Assembly: GCA_018064685.1 (NCBI GenBank)
Contig: JAGHUS010000035.1
Coordinates: forward strand, 1-64,000
Origin: Bacteroidales bacterium
Lineage (GTDB): Bacteria; Bacteroidota; Bacteroidia; Bacteroidales; Bacteroidaceae
Direction of reading: 5' to 3'
Length of the DNA: 64,000 nucleotides
Made by a program: the position numbers and the translations under genes. The notes below the pieces were generated by a model. That model was not told the origin of the DNA, made no database searches, and saw nothing but the letters and a program-made list of their open reading frames with translations. Below are positions 16,327 through 24,822 of the stretch, piece by piece. Positions within the stretch are counted from its first letter, which is position 1. Each line of letters starts with the position of its first letter.

Positions 16327-18534
16327 TCAGCTGTGTGTAACACGGTCGTTCAACTCCGAAAGCTTGGCCTTGTTCCAACGGTCGGTAGTACCAACAAGGT
16401 AACCCGTGATGCGCTGCAGGCGGTCGATATTCTTGCTGCCGCACTTAGGACATACCTCAAGGTTCTTCTCGGCATTCTCGGCACCGCAGTCCATGCAGCG
16501 GTTGCGTGTATGGTTTACCGAACCGTAACCCATATTGTACTTATCCATCATGTCTACGATACGCATCACCACCTCGGGATTGTGTGTAGCGTCGCCATCG
16601 ATCTCTACGTAGAAGATGTGTCCGCCACGAGTCAAATCATGATAGGGTGCCTCGACCTCTGCCTTGTGACGTGCAGAGCACTTATAGTAAACAGGCACGT
16701 GATTTGAGTTGGTGTAATAGTCGCGATCGGTAACACCGGGGATGACGCCGAACTTCTTCTTGTCACCACGGGTGAAACGTCCCGAAAGACCCTCGGCAGG
16801 TGTAGCCAGGACACTGTAGTTATGCTGATACTTCTCGCTGAACTCATTGACACGATCACGCATATAGGTAACAATCTTGATACCGAGCTCCTGTGCCTCC
16901 TCGCTCTCGCCGTGATGCTTGCCCACAAGAGCCACGAGGCACTCTGCCAAGCCGATGAAGCCGATACCCAATGTGCCTTGGTTGATGACAGGCTCGATGG
17001 TGCCGTTGGGATCGAGGTTCTCGCTGCCCAGCCACAGTGAACTCATCACAAGGGGGAACTGCTTGGCGAAGGCCGTCTTCTGGAACTGCATACGGTCGTG
17101 CAACTGCTGTGCGGTAACACTCAGCATATTGTCGAGCTTGGCCATGAAAGCATCGATACGCTCCTGCTTGTCCTTGATGCCCATGCACTCGATGGCCATG
17201 CCCACGATGTTGATGGTAGAGAACGACAGGTTGCCACGACCGATGGAGGTCTTGGGTCCAAAGCGGTTCTCGAAAACACGGGTACGGCAACCCATGGTAG
17301 CACACTCCCACTTGTAACGCTCGGGATCGTTAATGTCCCATTTGTCATTGTGGTTGTAGGTAGCATCCAGGTTGATGAAGTTGGGGAAGAAACGACGAGC
17401 CGTAACCTGACAAGCATACTTGTAGAGGTCGTAGTTGCGGTCCTCGGGCAGATAGCTTACACCACGCTTCTTCTTCCAAATCTGGATGGGGAAGATAGCA
17501 GTCTGTCCACCGCCCACACCCTCGTAGGTAGAGCGAAGCAACTCACGGATGATGCAACGGCCCTCGGCAGAAGTGTCTGTACCATAGTTGATGCTTGAGA
17601 AAACAACCTGGTTGCCACCGCGGCTGTGAATGGTGTTCATATTGTGGATGAACGCCTCCATGGCCTGATGCACGCGACCCACTGTCTGATTGATGGCATG
17701 CTGCTTCAGACGGTCCATCTCGTCCAAGCCCTCAAGCGAGAGGTTGAGATAGTCATCGATGGGAGCATCATACAACTCGCTCAAATCCTTATTGGTAAGT
17801 TTCTCCAATTCCTTTATCTCCTCGATATACGAACTGCGCACGTAGGGAGCCAGATAGAAGTCGAAAGCGGGAATAGCCTGACCTCCGTGCATCTCATTCT
17901 GCGCCGTCTCCATCGAGATACAACCCATGATGCTGGCAGTCTCAATGCGCTTGGCGGGACGGCTCTCGCCATGACCTGCACGGAAACCGCCCTTCAGGAT
18001 GTGGTCGAGAGGATGCTGCACACAAGTGAGCGACTTGGTGGGATAGTAGTCCTTGTCGTGAATGTGCAGGTAGTTATGCTTTACTGCCTCGCGCGCATCA
18101 TCGCTCAACAGATAGTCGTCGACGAAAGGCTTGGTAGTCTCGCTGGCAAACTTCATCATCATGCCGGCAGGTGTGTCGGCATTCATGTTTGCATTCTCGC
18201 GCGTTACATCATTACTCTTGATGTTGATAATCTCCAGGAAGATGTCGCGTGTCTTTGCCTTACGTGCAATGCTACGCTGATCGCGATACTTGATGTAGAT
18301 CTTTGCCACGTCCTTACGTGCACTCTTCATCAGTTCCATTTCCACCATGTCCTGGATTTCCTCCACGGTCATCTGGCTCTTGCCACGCATGGCAATGCGG
18401 TCGGTAATCTGACCTATGAGGTTGGCGTCGTCGCCCTCGTCGGTGGTCAGCATAGCTTTGCGGATGGCTGCGGCAATCTTGTCCTGATTGAAGCCCACGA
18501 TTCTGCCATCTCTCTTAACAACGGTCTGTATCAT
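16327..18534 (-). CDS. nrdD: anaerobic ribonucleoside-triphosphate reductase (class III)
   Basis: NrdD reduces NTPs to dNTPs with formate under anaerobic conditions. The 735-residue protein begins with an ATP-cone allosteric domain (VVKRDGRIVGFNQDKI, about 4-95), followed by the ten-stranded barrel with the conserved HIHDKDYY motif. Near the C-terminus is a zinc site of four cysteines (CMDCG and CPKCG, about 685-705) and then RITGYLVGT, which carries the radical glycine. This is full length for the family. nrdG follows at once, and the pair ends at the terminator at 15741-15782. The 135-nt leader and upstream repeats are listed separately. Confidence 0.97.
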   Translation of the reverse strand: MIQTVVKRDGRIVGFNQDKIAAAIRKAMLTTDEGDDANLIGQITDRIAMRGKSQMTVEEIQDMVEMELMKSARKDVAKIYIKYRDQRSIARKAKTRDIFLEIINIKSNDVTRENANMNADTPAGMMMKFASETTKPFVDDYLLSDDAREAVKHNYLHIHDKDYYPTKSLTCVQHPLDHILKGGFRAGHGESRPAKRIETASIMGCISMETAQNEMHGGQAIPAFDFYLAPYVRSSYIEEIKELEKLTNKDLSELYDAPIDDYLNLSLEGLDEMDRLKQHAINQTVGRVHQAMEAFIHNMNTIHSRGGNQVVFSSINYGTDTSAEGRCIIRELLRSTYEGVGGGQTAIFPIQIWKKKRGVSYLPEDRNYDLYKYACQVTARRFFPNFINLDATYNHNDKWDINDPERYKWECATMGCRTRVFENRFGPKTSIGRGNLSFSTINIVGMAIECMGIKDKQERIDAFMAKLDNMLSVTAQQLHDRMQFQKTAFAKQFPLVMSSLWLGSENLDPNGTIEPVINQGTLGIGFIGLAECLVALVGKHHGESEEAQELGIKIVTYMRDRVNEFSEKYQHNYSVLATPAEGLSGRFTRGDKKKFGVIPGVTDRDYYTNSNHVPVYYKCSARHKAEVEAPYHDLTRGGHIFYVEIDGDATHNPEVVMRIVDMMDKYNMGYGSVNHTRNRCMDCGAENAEKNLEVCPKCGSKNIDRLQRITGYLVGTTDRWNKAKLSELNDRVTHS

Positions 18535-18675
18535 TTGGGTTGGTTTCTTTTATAGTTATTAGTCGATTGATTTTATCTTCAAATTATCCTCTGGCAGCAC
18601 CCGCTGAGAAGAGTATTCCGCTGAAAATGTAGCAGATGGAAACAGACTATCTTTTTACCTTCGCGAAAACGTTTG

Positions 18676-18707
18676 CAAAGATACAATAAAGGGATAAAAT
18701 CTGCAAA
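18676..18707 (-). promoter_or_regulatory. nrdDG promoter
   Basis: On the minus strand TTTG (18707-18704), a 20-nt spacer and TATCTTTG (18683-18676) give a very good consensus match. Transcription would start near 18669, leaving a leader of about 135 nt. Confidence 0.8.
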
Positions 18708-18729
18708 CAAATCACTAGAAAAATTTCAC

Positions 18730-18840
18730 TTTTAGGAAACTTTTTTCTTTTCGAATTTTCAAAAGTTTCCCAAAAGCAAATGCATATAGTCTAATATTCA
18801 GACACTTACATTTTTCGTACAAGCAAAAAGTTTCCCAAAA
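18730..18840. repeat. three copies of AAAAGTTTCCCAAAA upstream of nrdDG
   Basis: Copies lie at 18761-18775 and 18826-18840 (plus orientation, identical 15 bp) and at 18730-18744 (inverted, one mismatch). The nearest begins about 23 bp upstream of the nrdD -33 element. They look like regulator binding sites or a short repeat. No gene is seen in 18535-18947. Confidence 0.6.
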
Positions 18841-18947
18841 CAAAAACTTATGAGACAACAAAGTTGCATTTTTTGAATATTTCAATTACAAAATATTGAT
18901 TTTCCGCAACTTGCCAAAACATGTGTAAAAAACGTTCAAACAAGGGC

Positions 18948-20099
18948 TCAGAAAAGCCTGTCCAAAGGCACACAATCGGCCATTGCCTCATAGGCTTTTT
19001 CGCTGGGATGAAGATGGTCGCCAGAGTCAAATCCAGGAGCAAAACGAGAAGCATCGGAGGCGTCGCGAACTGCCTCGTCGAAGTCTACACAGCCATCGAA
19101 CAAGGAAGAGATACGCAGCCACGCATTGAAGTCGTTGCGGAGCGCATCACGCTGTGGCGTGTAGGTGCGCCAGCCGTTGATGGGCAGTAATGTTCCGCTC
19201 CACACACGCAGCCCCAGTTTTCTGGCATGATGCACGTAAATCTCTTCCACGCCACGCTGCAAATCCTCGAGTGCCGGCATGTCACTCCAGGGACGGAAGG
19301 GGTTGACCTCCACGCCGACAGGATGGATGATGTCGTTGATGCCATGCTGAATGATGACAGCCTCGGCACCAGCCACATTCATCTCGATGGGGAAACGCGT
19401 AGAACCTTTAAGACCATAAGCCTGATAAGTGATGCAATCATACTGTCGCAAGATGCGCGTCCCGCTCACGGCACGGCGGATGACCGAAACGTCACCCCTA
19501 CCCTCCCTGGCAATGCGCAGCGCAAGAAAGTCGGGCCAGCTTTGAGCCGTAATGGAATCGCCATAGCACACCAAGGCACGATTCTGCTCCTCGGTAAGAA
19601 TGTCGATGGTATTAAGAAAATAGAACCAGTTGGTGTTGCGAGAGAGATCGAGGGGCAGCTCCCGGACCTCGGCAAAGTCGCCATAGGCATACTTGCCCTT
19701 CGAGAGCGGTCCTGTGATGAGTGTCCCCGCATTCATCTGTGTGTAGCCCGCAAAGTACATGCTCACCTCAACGACATCACCCGCCACGACATCCAGCACA
19801 ACCTCATCGCTCTCCACTTCCATTCCGGGTTGAATCACACATTCTTCCACCTTATTATATAATATAGGCACGGGCGCGTAGGAATTGCTATCCGAACGCT
19901 TGGCCACAAAAGCACGCGTGATGGTCACGGGCTCGGTGCCTGTCAGGTTGGAGAAGCGGAAACGAAGTTTACAGCCCGAGAAGCACATCGTCACAGGATA
20001 GCGCAATGTGATATCTTTGGCATAGACAGCCTCTTTACGGTCGGTGATGGAGGTGGCGTTGCCCCAGCATGCCACCCATTTGGTGAACTTATTACACAT
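18948..20099 (-). CDS. SGNH/GDSL hydrolase
   Basis: This 383-residue protein has an N-terminal beta domain (about 1-170) and a C-terminal SGNH hydrolase domain: block I is CYGDSITAQ (Ser near 183), the Gly lies in AVSGTR, block III is QHGINDI with the Asn, and block V is DSGDHLHPS with the Asp/His pair. It is probably an acyl or acetyl esterase acting on lipids or acetylated glycans. No signal peptide is visible, so it is probably cytoplasmic, unusual for the glycan-esterase relatives. It is divergent from the lipoprotein gene at 20265. Confidence 0.85.
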   Translation of the reverse strand: MCNKFTKWVACWGNATSITDRKEAVYAKDITLRYPVTMCFSGCKLRFRFSNLTGTEPVTITRAFVAKRSDSNSYAPVPILYNKVEECVIQPGMEVESDEVVLDVVAGDVVEVSMYFAGYTQMNAGTLITGPLSKGKYAYGDFAEVRELPLDLSRNTNWFYFLNTIDILTEEQNRALVCYGDSITAQSWPDFLALRIAREGRGDVSVIRRAVSGTRILRQYDCITYQAYGLKGSTRFPIEMNVAGAEAVIIQHGINDIIHPVGVEVNPFRPWSDMPALEDLQRGVEEIYVHHARKLGLRVWSGTLLPINGWRTYTPQRDALRNDFNAWLRISSLFDGCVDFDEAVRDASDASRFAPGFDSGDHLHPSEKAYEAMADCVPLDRLF

Positions 20100-20133
20100 A
20101 CTTTAATTTTTGTCACAAATAGGGATTTGCGCA

Positions 20134-20141
20134 CAAAGATA
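20134..20141 (-). promoter_or_regulatory. -7 element before the SGNH hydrolase gene
   Basis: TATCTTTG on the minus strand lies 35 nt upstream of the ATG; no clear -33 TTTG is seen at the usual distance. Confidence 0.55.
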
Positions 20142-20183
20142 CAAAATAAATCATTATTCCTCACACTATAATTCACATTTATT

Positions 20184-20214
20184 TTTGCAAAAAAAGAAAA
20201 ACTTTGTATCTTTG
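20184..20214 (+). promoter_or_regulatory. promoter of lipoprotein gene 20265
   Basis: TTTG (20184-20187), a 19-nt spacer and TATCTTTG (20207-20214) match the consensus; the ATG lies 50 nt downstream. Confidence 0.8.
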
Positions 20215-20264
20215 CACACCATTAATTTAGCATTATTGCACATTATTTATAAATAAAGCAACTC

Positions 20265-21143
20265 ATGAAGATAAAATTTCTATTCGGCATAATGGCCATC
20301 GCACTGATGGCAGCCTGCAACGGACAGACAGAGAAAGAGGTGGAAGAAGACGACGCTGAGAAGCAGGAACTGGAACAGCTGCGCGAACTGGCTGAGATAC
20401 AAAAAGAGGAGATGGCCAACGAGTACGAGAACTTTGCGCTCCAGTACCAGGAGATGAAGATGCAGATCAACAACGACTCGCTCATAGCCCAGCTGGAGGC
20501 AGAGCAGAAGCGTGCCGAAGCGGCACTTGCCGAACTGCAGAAGACCAAGGCGAGCGACGCAAAGGAGATAAAGCGCCTGAAAGAGGAACTGAACACACTG
20601 CGCGCCATACTGAAGGACATGGTGCATCAGGTGGACTCGCTGCAACGACTCAACGACCAGTTGAACAACGAGAACCTGAACCTGCGTGCCACCAACGAGC
20701 AGCAGCAACAGCACATCTCCAACCTCAGCACCGAGCGCAACCAGCTGACCGAAAAGGTAACCATTGCCGCACAGCTTGACGCCACCGGCATACGTGCTCA
20801 GGGCAATAACAAGAAGGGCAAGGCAACGGACAAGATAAAGGACGTGAAGAAGTTCGTCGTGTCGTTCAACATCAGCCGCAACGTCACTGCCCAGGCAGGC
20901 AACCGCAGCATCTACGTCCGCATCACCACTCCGCTGGGCGACGTGCTGACACGTGGCGGCACATTCAGCTACGAAAATCGCACACTCGAGTATTCAATGC
21001 GAAAGGACATCGAGTATACCGGCGAGGAGACCTCTGTCACCGTATACTGGGATGTGGCAGAAACCCTCTCGGACGGCACCTATCGCGCCGACATCTTTGC
21101 CGACGGCAAGAACATCGGTCACACGTCATTCTCTTTCAAGTAA
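20265..21143 (+). CDS. coiled-coil lipoprotein
   Basis: The 292-residue protein has an SPII signal (MKIKFLFGIMAIALMAAC, Cys18), then a long, highly charged Glu/Lys/Gln coiled coil (about 25-165). A compact beta-rich C-terminal domain (about 190-292) starts at KKFVVSFNISRN and contains YVRITTPLGDVL. That C-terminal domain is shared by several Bacteroidales coiled-coil proteins whose function I do not know. An envelope scaffold or adaptor role is possible but is only inference. The gene has its own good promoter and is followed by a 22-bp repeat array, so it is probably monocistronic. Confidence 0.8.
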   Translation: MKIKFLFGIMAIALMAACNGQTEKEVEEDDAEKQELEQLRELAEIQKEEMANEYENFALQYQEMKMQINNDSLIAQLEAEQKRAEAALAELQKTKASDAKEIKRLKEELNTLRAILKDMVHQVDSLQRLNDQLNNENLNLRATNEQQQQHISNLSTERNQLTEKVTIAAQLDATGIRAQGNNKKGKATDKIKDVKKFVVSFNISRNVTAQAGNRSIYVRITTPLGDVLTRGGTFSYENRTLEYSMRKDIEYTGEETSVTVYWDVAETLSDGTYRADIFADGKNIGHTSFSFK

Positions 21144-21162
21144 CCACCATCTAGCCACAACG

Positions 21163-21250
21163 GCGCTACGGCATTTTCAAAAAAGCGCTAGAGCATTTCG
21201 GAAAAAGTGCTAGAGTTTTTTCAAAAAAGTGCTACGGCATTTTGAAGAAG
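21163..21250. repeat. four tandem 22-bp units
   Basis: Units start at 21163, 21185, 21207 and 21229 with an exact 22-bp period and the consensus GYGCTASRGCATTTTCAAAAAA. Related units occur at 63190-63320. No start or promoter was found for the downstream gene inside the array. Confidence 0.85.
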
Positions 21251-21350
21251 GGGTAGCAGCCATCCCACGGTCAACCACCTAACACGGAAAGAGGAAAAAC
21301 AAAAAGAAAACTAACTAACCCAATCAAAACTATAACTAACAAGAAACATT

Positions 21351-22760
21351 ATGGACAGTATTTTACAAGGAATTGAGGGCGTGTTTGGCTACATCATCGC
21401 ACTGGGTGCTGCAGTCATGATGCCCGTCATCTTCACCATCCTGGGTGTGTGCATCAGGATTCCCTTCAGCAAGGCACTGAAAAGCGGATTGTATGTAGGC
21501 GTAGGTTTCGTAGGCCTTGGCGTCATCACCGGCTTGCTGACCAGCGCACTGGGTCCTGCCTTGCAGGATGTATCCGATATCTACAACCTCAAACTCCAGG
21601 TTTTCGACATGGGATGGCCTGCAGCCGCCTCGGTGGCCTATAACACACTGGTAGGCTCATTTATCATCCCCGTCTGCCTGATTATCAACATCATATTGCT
21701 TGCACTCGGTTGCACCAAGACGGTCAACATCGACCTGTGGAACTACTGGCACTTTGCCTTCATCGGCGCTGTCGTATACTTTATGACAGGCAGTGTGGGA
21801 TGGGGCTTCTTCGGTGCCATCGTGTGCTATATCATCACACTTGTACTGGCAGACATGACGGCCAAGAAGTTCCAGAAATTCTATCCCGGCATGGAGGGCA
21901 TCAGCATTCCCCAACCTTTCTGCCAGGGATTCATGCCTTTCGCCCTGGCCATCAACAAGGGCTTGGATTACGTGCCCGGCATCAACAAGGTGAACATCGA
22001 CGCTGAGGGCATGAAGAAGAAGTTCGGCCTCTTTGGCGAGCCTCTCGTGCTGGGTGTCATCATCGGCATCATCATCGGTTGTCTGGCCTGCGACAGCTGG
22101 AAGGCCGTGGTAGATAACATTCCCGTAACCCTAGGACTCGGCATCAAGATGGGCGCCGTCATGGAGCTTATCCCCCGCATCACAGGCCTGTTCATCGAGG
22201 GCCTTAAGCCCATCAGCGAGGCCACACGCCAACTCATCGCCAAGAAGTATGACGGCAAGAAGGAGCTCTACATCGGCATGTCCCCCGCACTGGTCATCGG
22301 CCACCCCACAACACTCGTCGTGAGCCTTCTGCTCATCCCCGTAACGCTCATCCTGGCCGTCGTTCTGCCCGGCAACCAGTTCCTGCCTCTGGCTTCGCTG
22401 GCCGGCATGTTCTACGTCTTCGTGATGGTACTGCCCTACACCAACGGTAATGTGTTGCGCAGCTTCATCGTAGGACTTGTCGTAGTGTCCATCGGACTCT
22501 ACTTCGTCACCTTCATGGCTCCCGACTTCACTCTCGCTGCCCAATCCGTAGCAGAGCTGCATCCCGAGGATAAGGCCGTGGCTGTGCCCGAGGGCTTCCA
22601 AGCCGGATCAATCGATTTTGCATCTTCACCCCTCGCCATGATCATCTACTCGGCCATGAAGTACCTTAAGTACATCGGCGCCGGTCTGCTCGTACTGCTC
22701 AGCATGGGCATGGTGGTATGGAACAAGGTGCGCATCATGAAGGAGACTGCCGCCAAATAA
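21351..22760 (+). CDS. PTS galactitol-family IIC-like transporter, orphan
   Basis: This 469-residue membrane protein matches the GatC (galactitol) EIIC family: ILQGIEGVFGYIIALGAAVMMP at the start, about 11 hydrophobic segments, and the conserved region GLFGEPLVLGVIIG. No IIA, IIB, HPr or EI gene is near, and Bacteroidales generally lack a full sugar PTS, so it may work as a PTS-independent permease (inference). The next gene encodes an exported KduI-like isomerase, and the 59-bp gap contains no promoter, so the two are probably one operon. The likely substrates are hexuronates or their unsaturated derivatives. Confidence 0.85.
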   Translation: MDSILQGIEGVFGYIIALGAAVMMPVIFTILGVCIRIPFSKALKSGLYVGVGFVGLGVITGLLTSALGPALQDVSDIYNLKLQVFDMGWPAAASVAYNTLVGSFIIPVCLIINIILLALGCTKTVNIDLWNYWHFAFIGAVVYFMTGSVGWGFFGAIVCYIITLVLADMTAKKFQKFYPGMEGISIPQPFCQGFMPFALAINKGLDYVPGINKVNIDAEGMKKKFGLFGEPLVLGVIIGIIIGCLACDSWKAVVDNIPVTLGLGIKMGAVMELIPRITGLFIEGLKPISEATRQLIAKKYDGKKELYIGMSPALVIGHPTTLVVSLLLIPVTLILAVVLPGNQFLPLASLAGMFYVFVMVLPYTNGNVLRSFIVGLVVVSIGLYFVTFMAPDFTLAAQSVAELHPEDKAVAVPEGFQAGSIDFASSPLAMIIYSAMKYLKYIGAGLLVLLSMGMVVWNKVRIMKETAAK

Positions 22761-22819
22761 ACAGGTAGCAGGATACCAACCAGGCATATCTATCTAACAA
22801 ACTATAATCACTAACAAAT

Positions 22820-23848
22820 ATGAAAAAGATTCAAATTGCATTAACTGCACTTTTCACTTTTCAATTTTCATTCTTCACTTGCGACGCTGTCGCACAGGAG
22901 GCTGACCGCTATGTAGGCAACCAGCATGTGCGTTTCCAGACAGCTTGTCATCCCGAGGACGTGAAGCATTACGACACCAAACTGCTGCGCGAGCGCTTCG
23001 TCATGGAGAAAGTCATGGAGGCAGACTCCATCCTGCTCACCTACAGCCACTACGACCGTTTCATCTTTGGTGGAGCAATGCCCGTCAGCAAGACCTTGAA
23101 GCTGGAGAACTTCTGGGAACTGGGTCTCGACGTGGACAACACCATCAAGGAGAAGTATTTCCTCTACAATCGTGAAATTGGCATTGTGAACTGCGGACAG
23201 GGCGAGGGTATCGTCGTTGTGGACGGCAAGGAATATCCCTTGCAGCCCAAGGAGGCTCTCTACGTAGGCCGTGGCCACATGAAAGACAACAAGGGCAACT
23301 GGACCGACGTAAACAAGAACGTAGAGTTCCGCTCGAAGGATGCCAGCAAGCCCGCCAAGTTCTACCTGAACAGTGCCACCGCACACACCCACTACAAGAC
23401 GCAGTGGATCACACTGGACGGCCGCAAGGGATCGCTCAAGGCAGCCGTATGGGGTCCCGTGGGCACCACCGAGGAGGCTAACAACCGTACCGTATACAAG
23501 CTCATCGTCAACGACGTGCTCGAAGAGGGTCCCTGTCAGTTGCAGCTCGGCCTCACCCAGCTCAACCCCGGAGCCGTATGGAACACCATGCCCCCTCACA
23601 CCCACGGTCGCCGCATCGAAGCTTACTACTACTTCAACCTGCCCGAGGAGCAGACCATCTCGCACGTGATGGGTCAGCCTCAGGAGAGCCGCAACGTATG
23701 GTTGCACAACGAGCAGGCCATCATGTCGCCCGAATGGTCGATGCACGCAGCTGCCGGCACCTACTACTACACCTTCATCTGGGGTATGGCAGGCGAGAAC
23801 CTCTATTACAACGACAAGGACAACATCCCCGTAATTGACATCCGATAA
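22820..23848 (+). CDS. KduI-like 5-keto-4-deoxyuronate isomerase with signal peptide
   Basis: Residues about 40-342 match KduI, which isomerises 5-dehydro-4-deoxy-D-glucuronate in pectin and glycosaminoglycan breakdown. The cupin metal site is visible as [15 protein letters not shown] (His, His, Glu near 257-265) and a later His in [11 protein letters not shown]. Unlike ordinary KduI (about 278 residues, cytoplasmic), this protein carries an extra N-terminus that reads as a cleavable signal peptide (hydrophobic core ending FTCDAVAQ, about residue 27). It should therefore act in the periplasm. It follows the orphan GatC-like transporter, and its stop overlaps the trmB start by one base. Confidence 0.88.
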   Translation: MKKIQIALTALFTFQFSFFTCDAVAQEADRYVGNQHVRFQTACHPEDVKHYDTKLLRERFVMEKVMEADSILLTYSHYDRFIFGGAMPVSKTLKLENFWELGLDVDNTIKEKYFLYNREIGIVNCGQGEGIVVVDGKEYPLQPKEALYVGRGHMKDNKGNWTDVNKNVEFRSKDASKPAKFYLNSATAHTHYKTQWITLDGRKGSLKAAVWGPVGTTEEANNRTVYKLIVNDVLEEGPCQLQLGLTQLNPGAVWNTMPPHTHGRRIEAYYYFNLPEEQTISHVMGQPQESRNVWLHNEQAIMSPEWSMHAAAGTYYYTFIWGMAGENLYYNDKDNIPVIDIR

Positions 23849-24612
23849 TGGGTAAAGGAAAACTGGCTAAGTTTGCCGACATGGCGGCAAACCCTTTGGT
23901 TATTGAGTGTCCTTTTGCAGCAGTGCAAGAGGGCACCTTCGATTTGCGCGGCAAGTGGCACGAGAAATTCTTCCACAACAACAACCCCATCGTCCTGGAG
24001 TTGGGCTGCGGACGCGGTGAATACACCGTAGGTCTTGGACGCCTGTACCCCGACAAGAACTTCATAGGTGTAGACATCAAGGGAGCCCGTATGTGGACGG
24101 GAGCGAAAGACGCTCTGGAGAACGGGATGAAGAACGTAGGCTTCCTGCGTACAAACATCGAGTTCATACAGCAGTTCTTCGCTCCGGGCGAGGTCAGCGA
24201 GATATGGCTTACCTTCTCCGACCCGCAGATGAAGAAGGCCACCAAGCGCCTCTCCTCCACCTACTTTCTGCAACGCTACCGCCAGTTCATGCAGGCCGAC
24301 GGTCTTATCCACCTCAAGACCGACAGCAACTTCCTCTTCACCTATACCGAGGAGATGCTCAAGGCCAACCACATCGCCACCGAGGTGTGTACCCGCAGCC
24401 TCTATCAGGAGGAAGGCGAAGACACCTTCGAGGCACGCTCATACCAGACATACTACGAGTCGATGTGGCGCGCCCGAGGCATCGACATCAAATACCTCCG
24501 CTTCCACTTGCCCCTCGACGGGGACCTCATCGAGCCTGACGTAGAGATTCCGCTCGACGAATACCGCAGCTACAGTCGCGAGAAGCGTTCAAGCCTGGAG
24601 ACAAGCAGGTAG
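23848..24612 (+). CDS. trmB: tRNA (guanine-N7)-methyltransferase
   Basis: TrmB methylates G46 in the tRNA variable loop with SAM. The 254-residue protein has the SAM motif [11 protein letters not shown] near residue 50, the acidic FIGVDIKG strand near 73, and the family hallmark [13 protein letters not shown] near 127, where the more usual reading is PDPW/PDPQ. The ATG shares its A with the last base of the upstream stop (TAATG), so translation is coupled to the KduI-like gene. This housekeeping gene appears to end the transporter operon. Confidence 0.95.
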   Translation: MGKGKLAKFADMAANPLVIECPFAAVQEGTFDLRGKWHEKFFHNNNPIVLELGCGRGEYTVGLGRLYPDKNFIGVDIKGARMWTGAKDALENGMKNVGFLRTNIEFIQQFFAPGEVSEIWLTFSDPQMKKATKRLSSTYFLQRYRQFMQADGLIHLKTDSNFLFTYTEEMLKANHIATEVCTRSLYQEEGEDTFEARSYQTYYESMWRARGIDIKYLRFHLPLDGDLIEPDVEIPLDEYRSYSREKRSSLETSR

Positions 24613-24725
24613 GCGGTTGTACGGTTATACGGTTGTGCGGTTGTACGGCTATATGGTTGTGCGGTTAGACGGTTGTGCGGTTAGACGGTTAGACGGATAT
24701 TACGGTTGTGCGGTTGTACGGATAT
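24613..24725. repeat. fourteen 8-bp units of ACGGTTGT type
   Basis: Starting at the trmB stop, fourteen units of consensus RCGGTTRK follow with an 8-bp period, with one extra T at 24701. A partly inverted counterpart (AAACCGCACAACCGTATAA) lies at 24784-24802, so the block can form long imperfect stems. Confidence 0.85.
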
Positions 24726-24727
24726 TA

Positions 24728-24774
24728 GGGTATTGTTGATACCCTCACGTTAGAAACACTTGGCATTCTAACGT
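24728..24774. terminator. two adjacent hairpins between trmB and asnB
   Basis: The first stem is GGGTAT-TGTTG-ATACCC (24728-24744); the second is ACGTTAGAA-N10-TTCTAACGT (24747-24774). They lie between convergent genes and probably act as terminators, although no clear T-tract follows. Confidence 0.5.
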
Positions 24775-24822
24775 TACTTCCGTAAAACCGCACAACCGTA
24801 TAATCGTAAAAACCGTGCGTCA

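Noticed and set aside
16325..16444. N-terminal extension of nrdG
   Set aside because: It overlaps the end of nrdD in another frame and shows no family similarity; the normal NrdG start is at 16324.
24613..24725. CRISPR-like array
   Set aside because: Units are 8 bp without spacers and no cas genes are present; the other arrays in the window also lack unique spacers of constant size.
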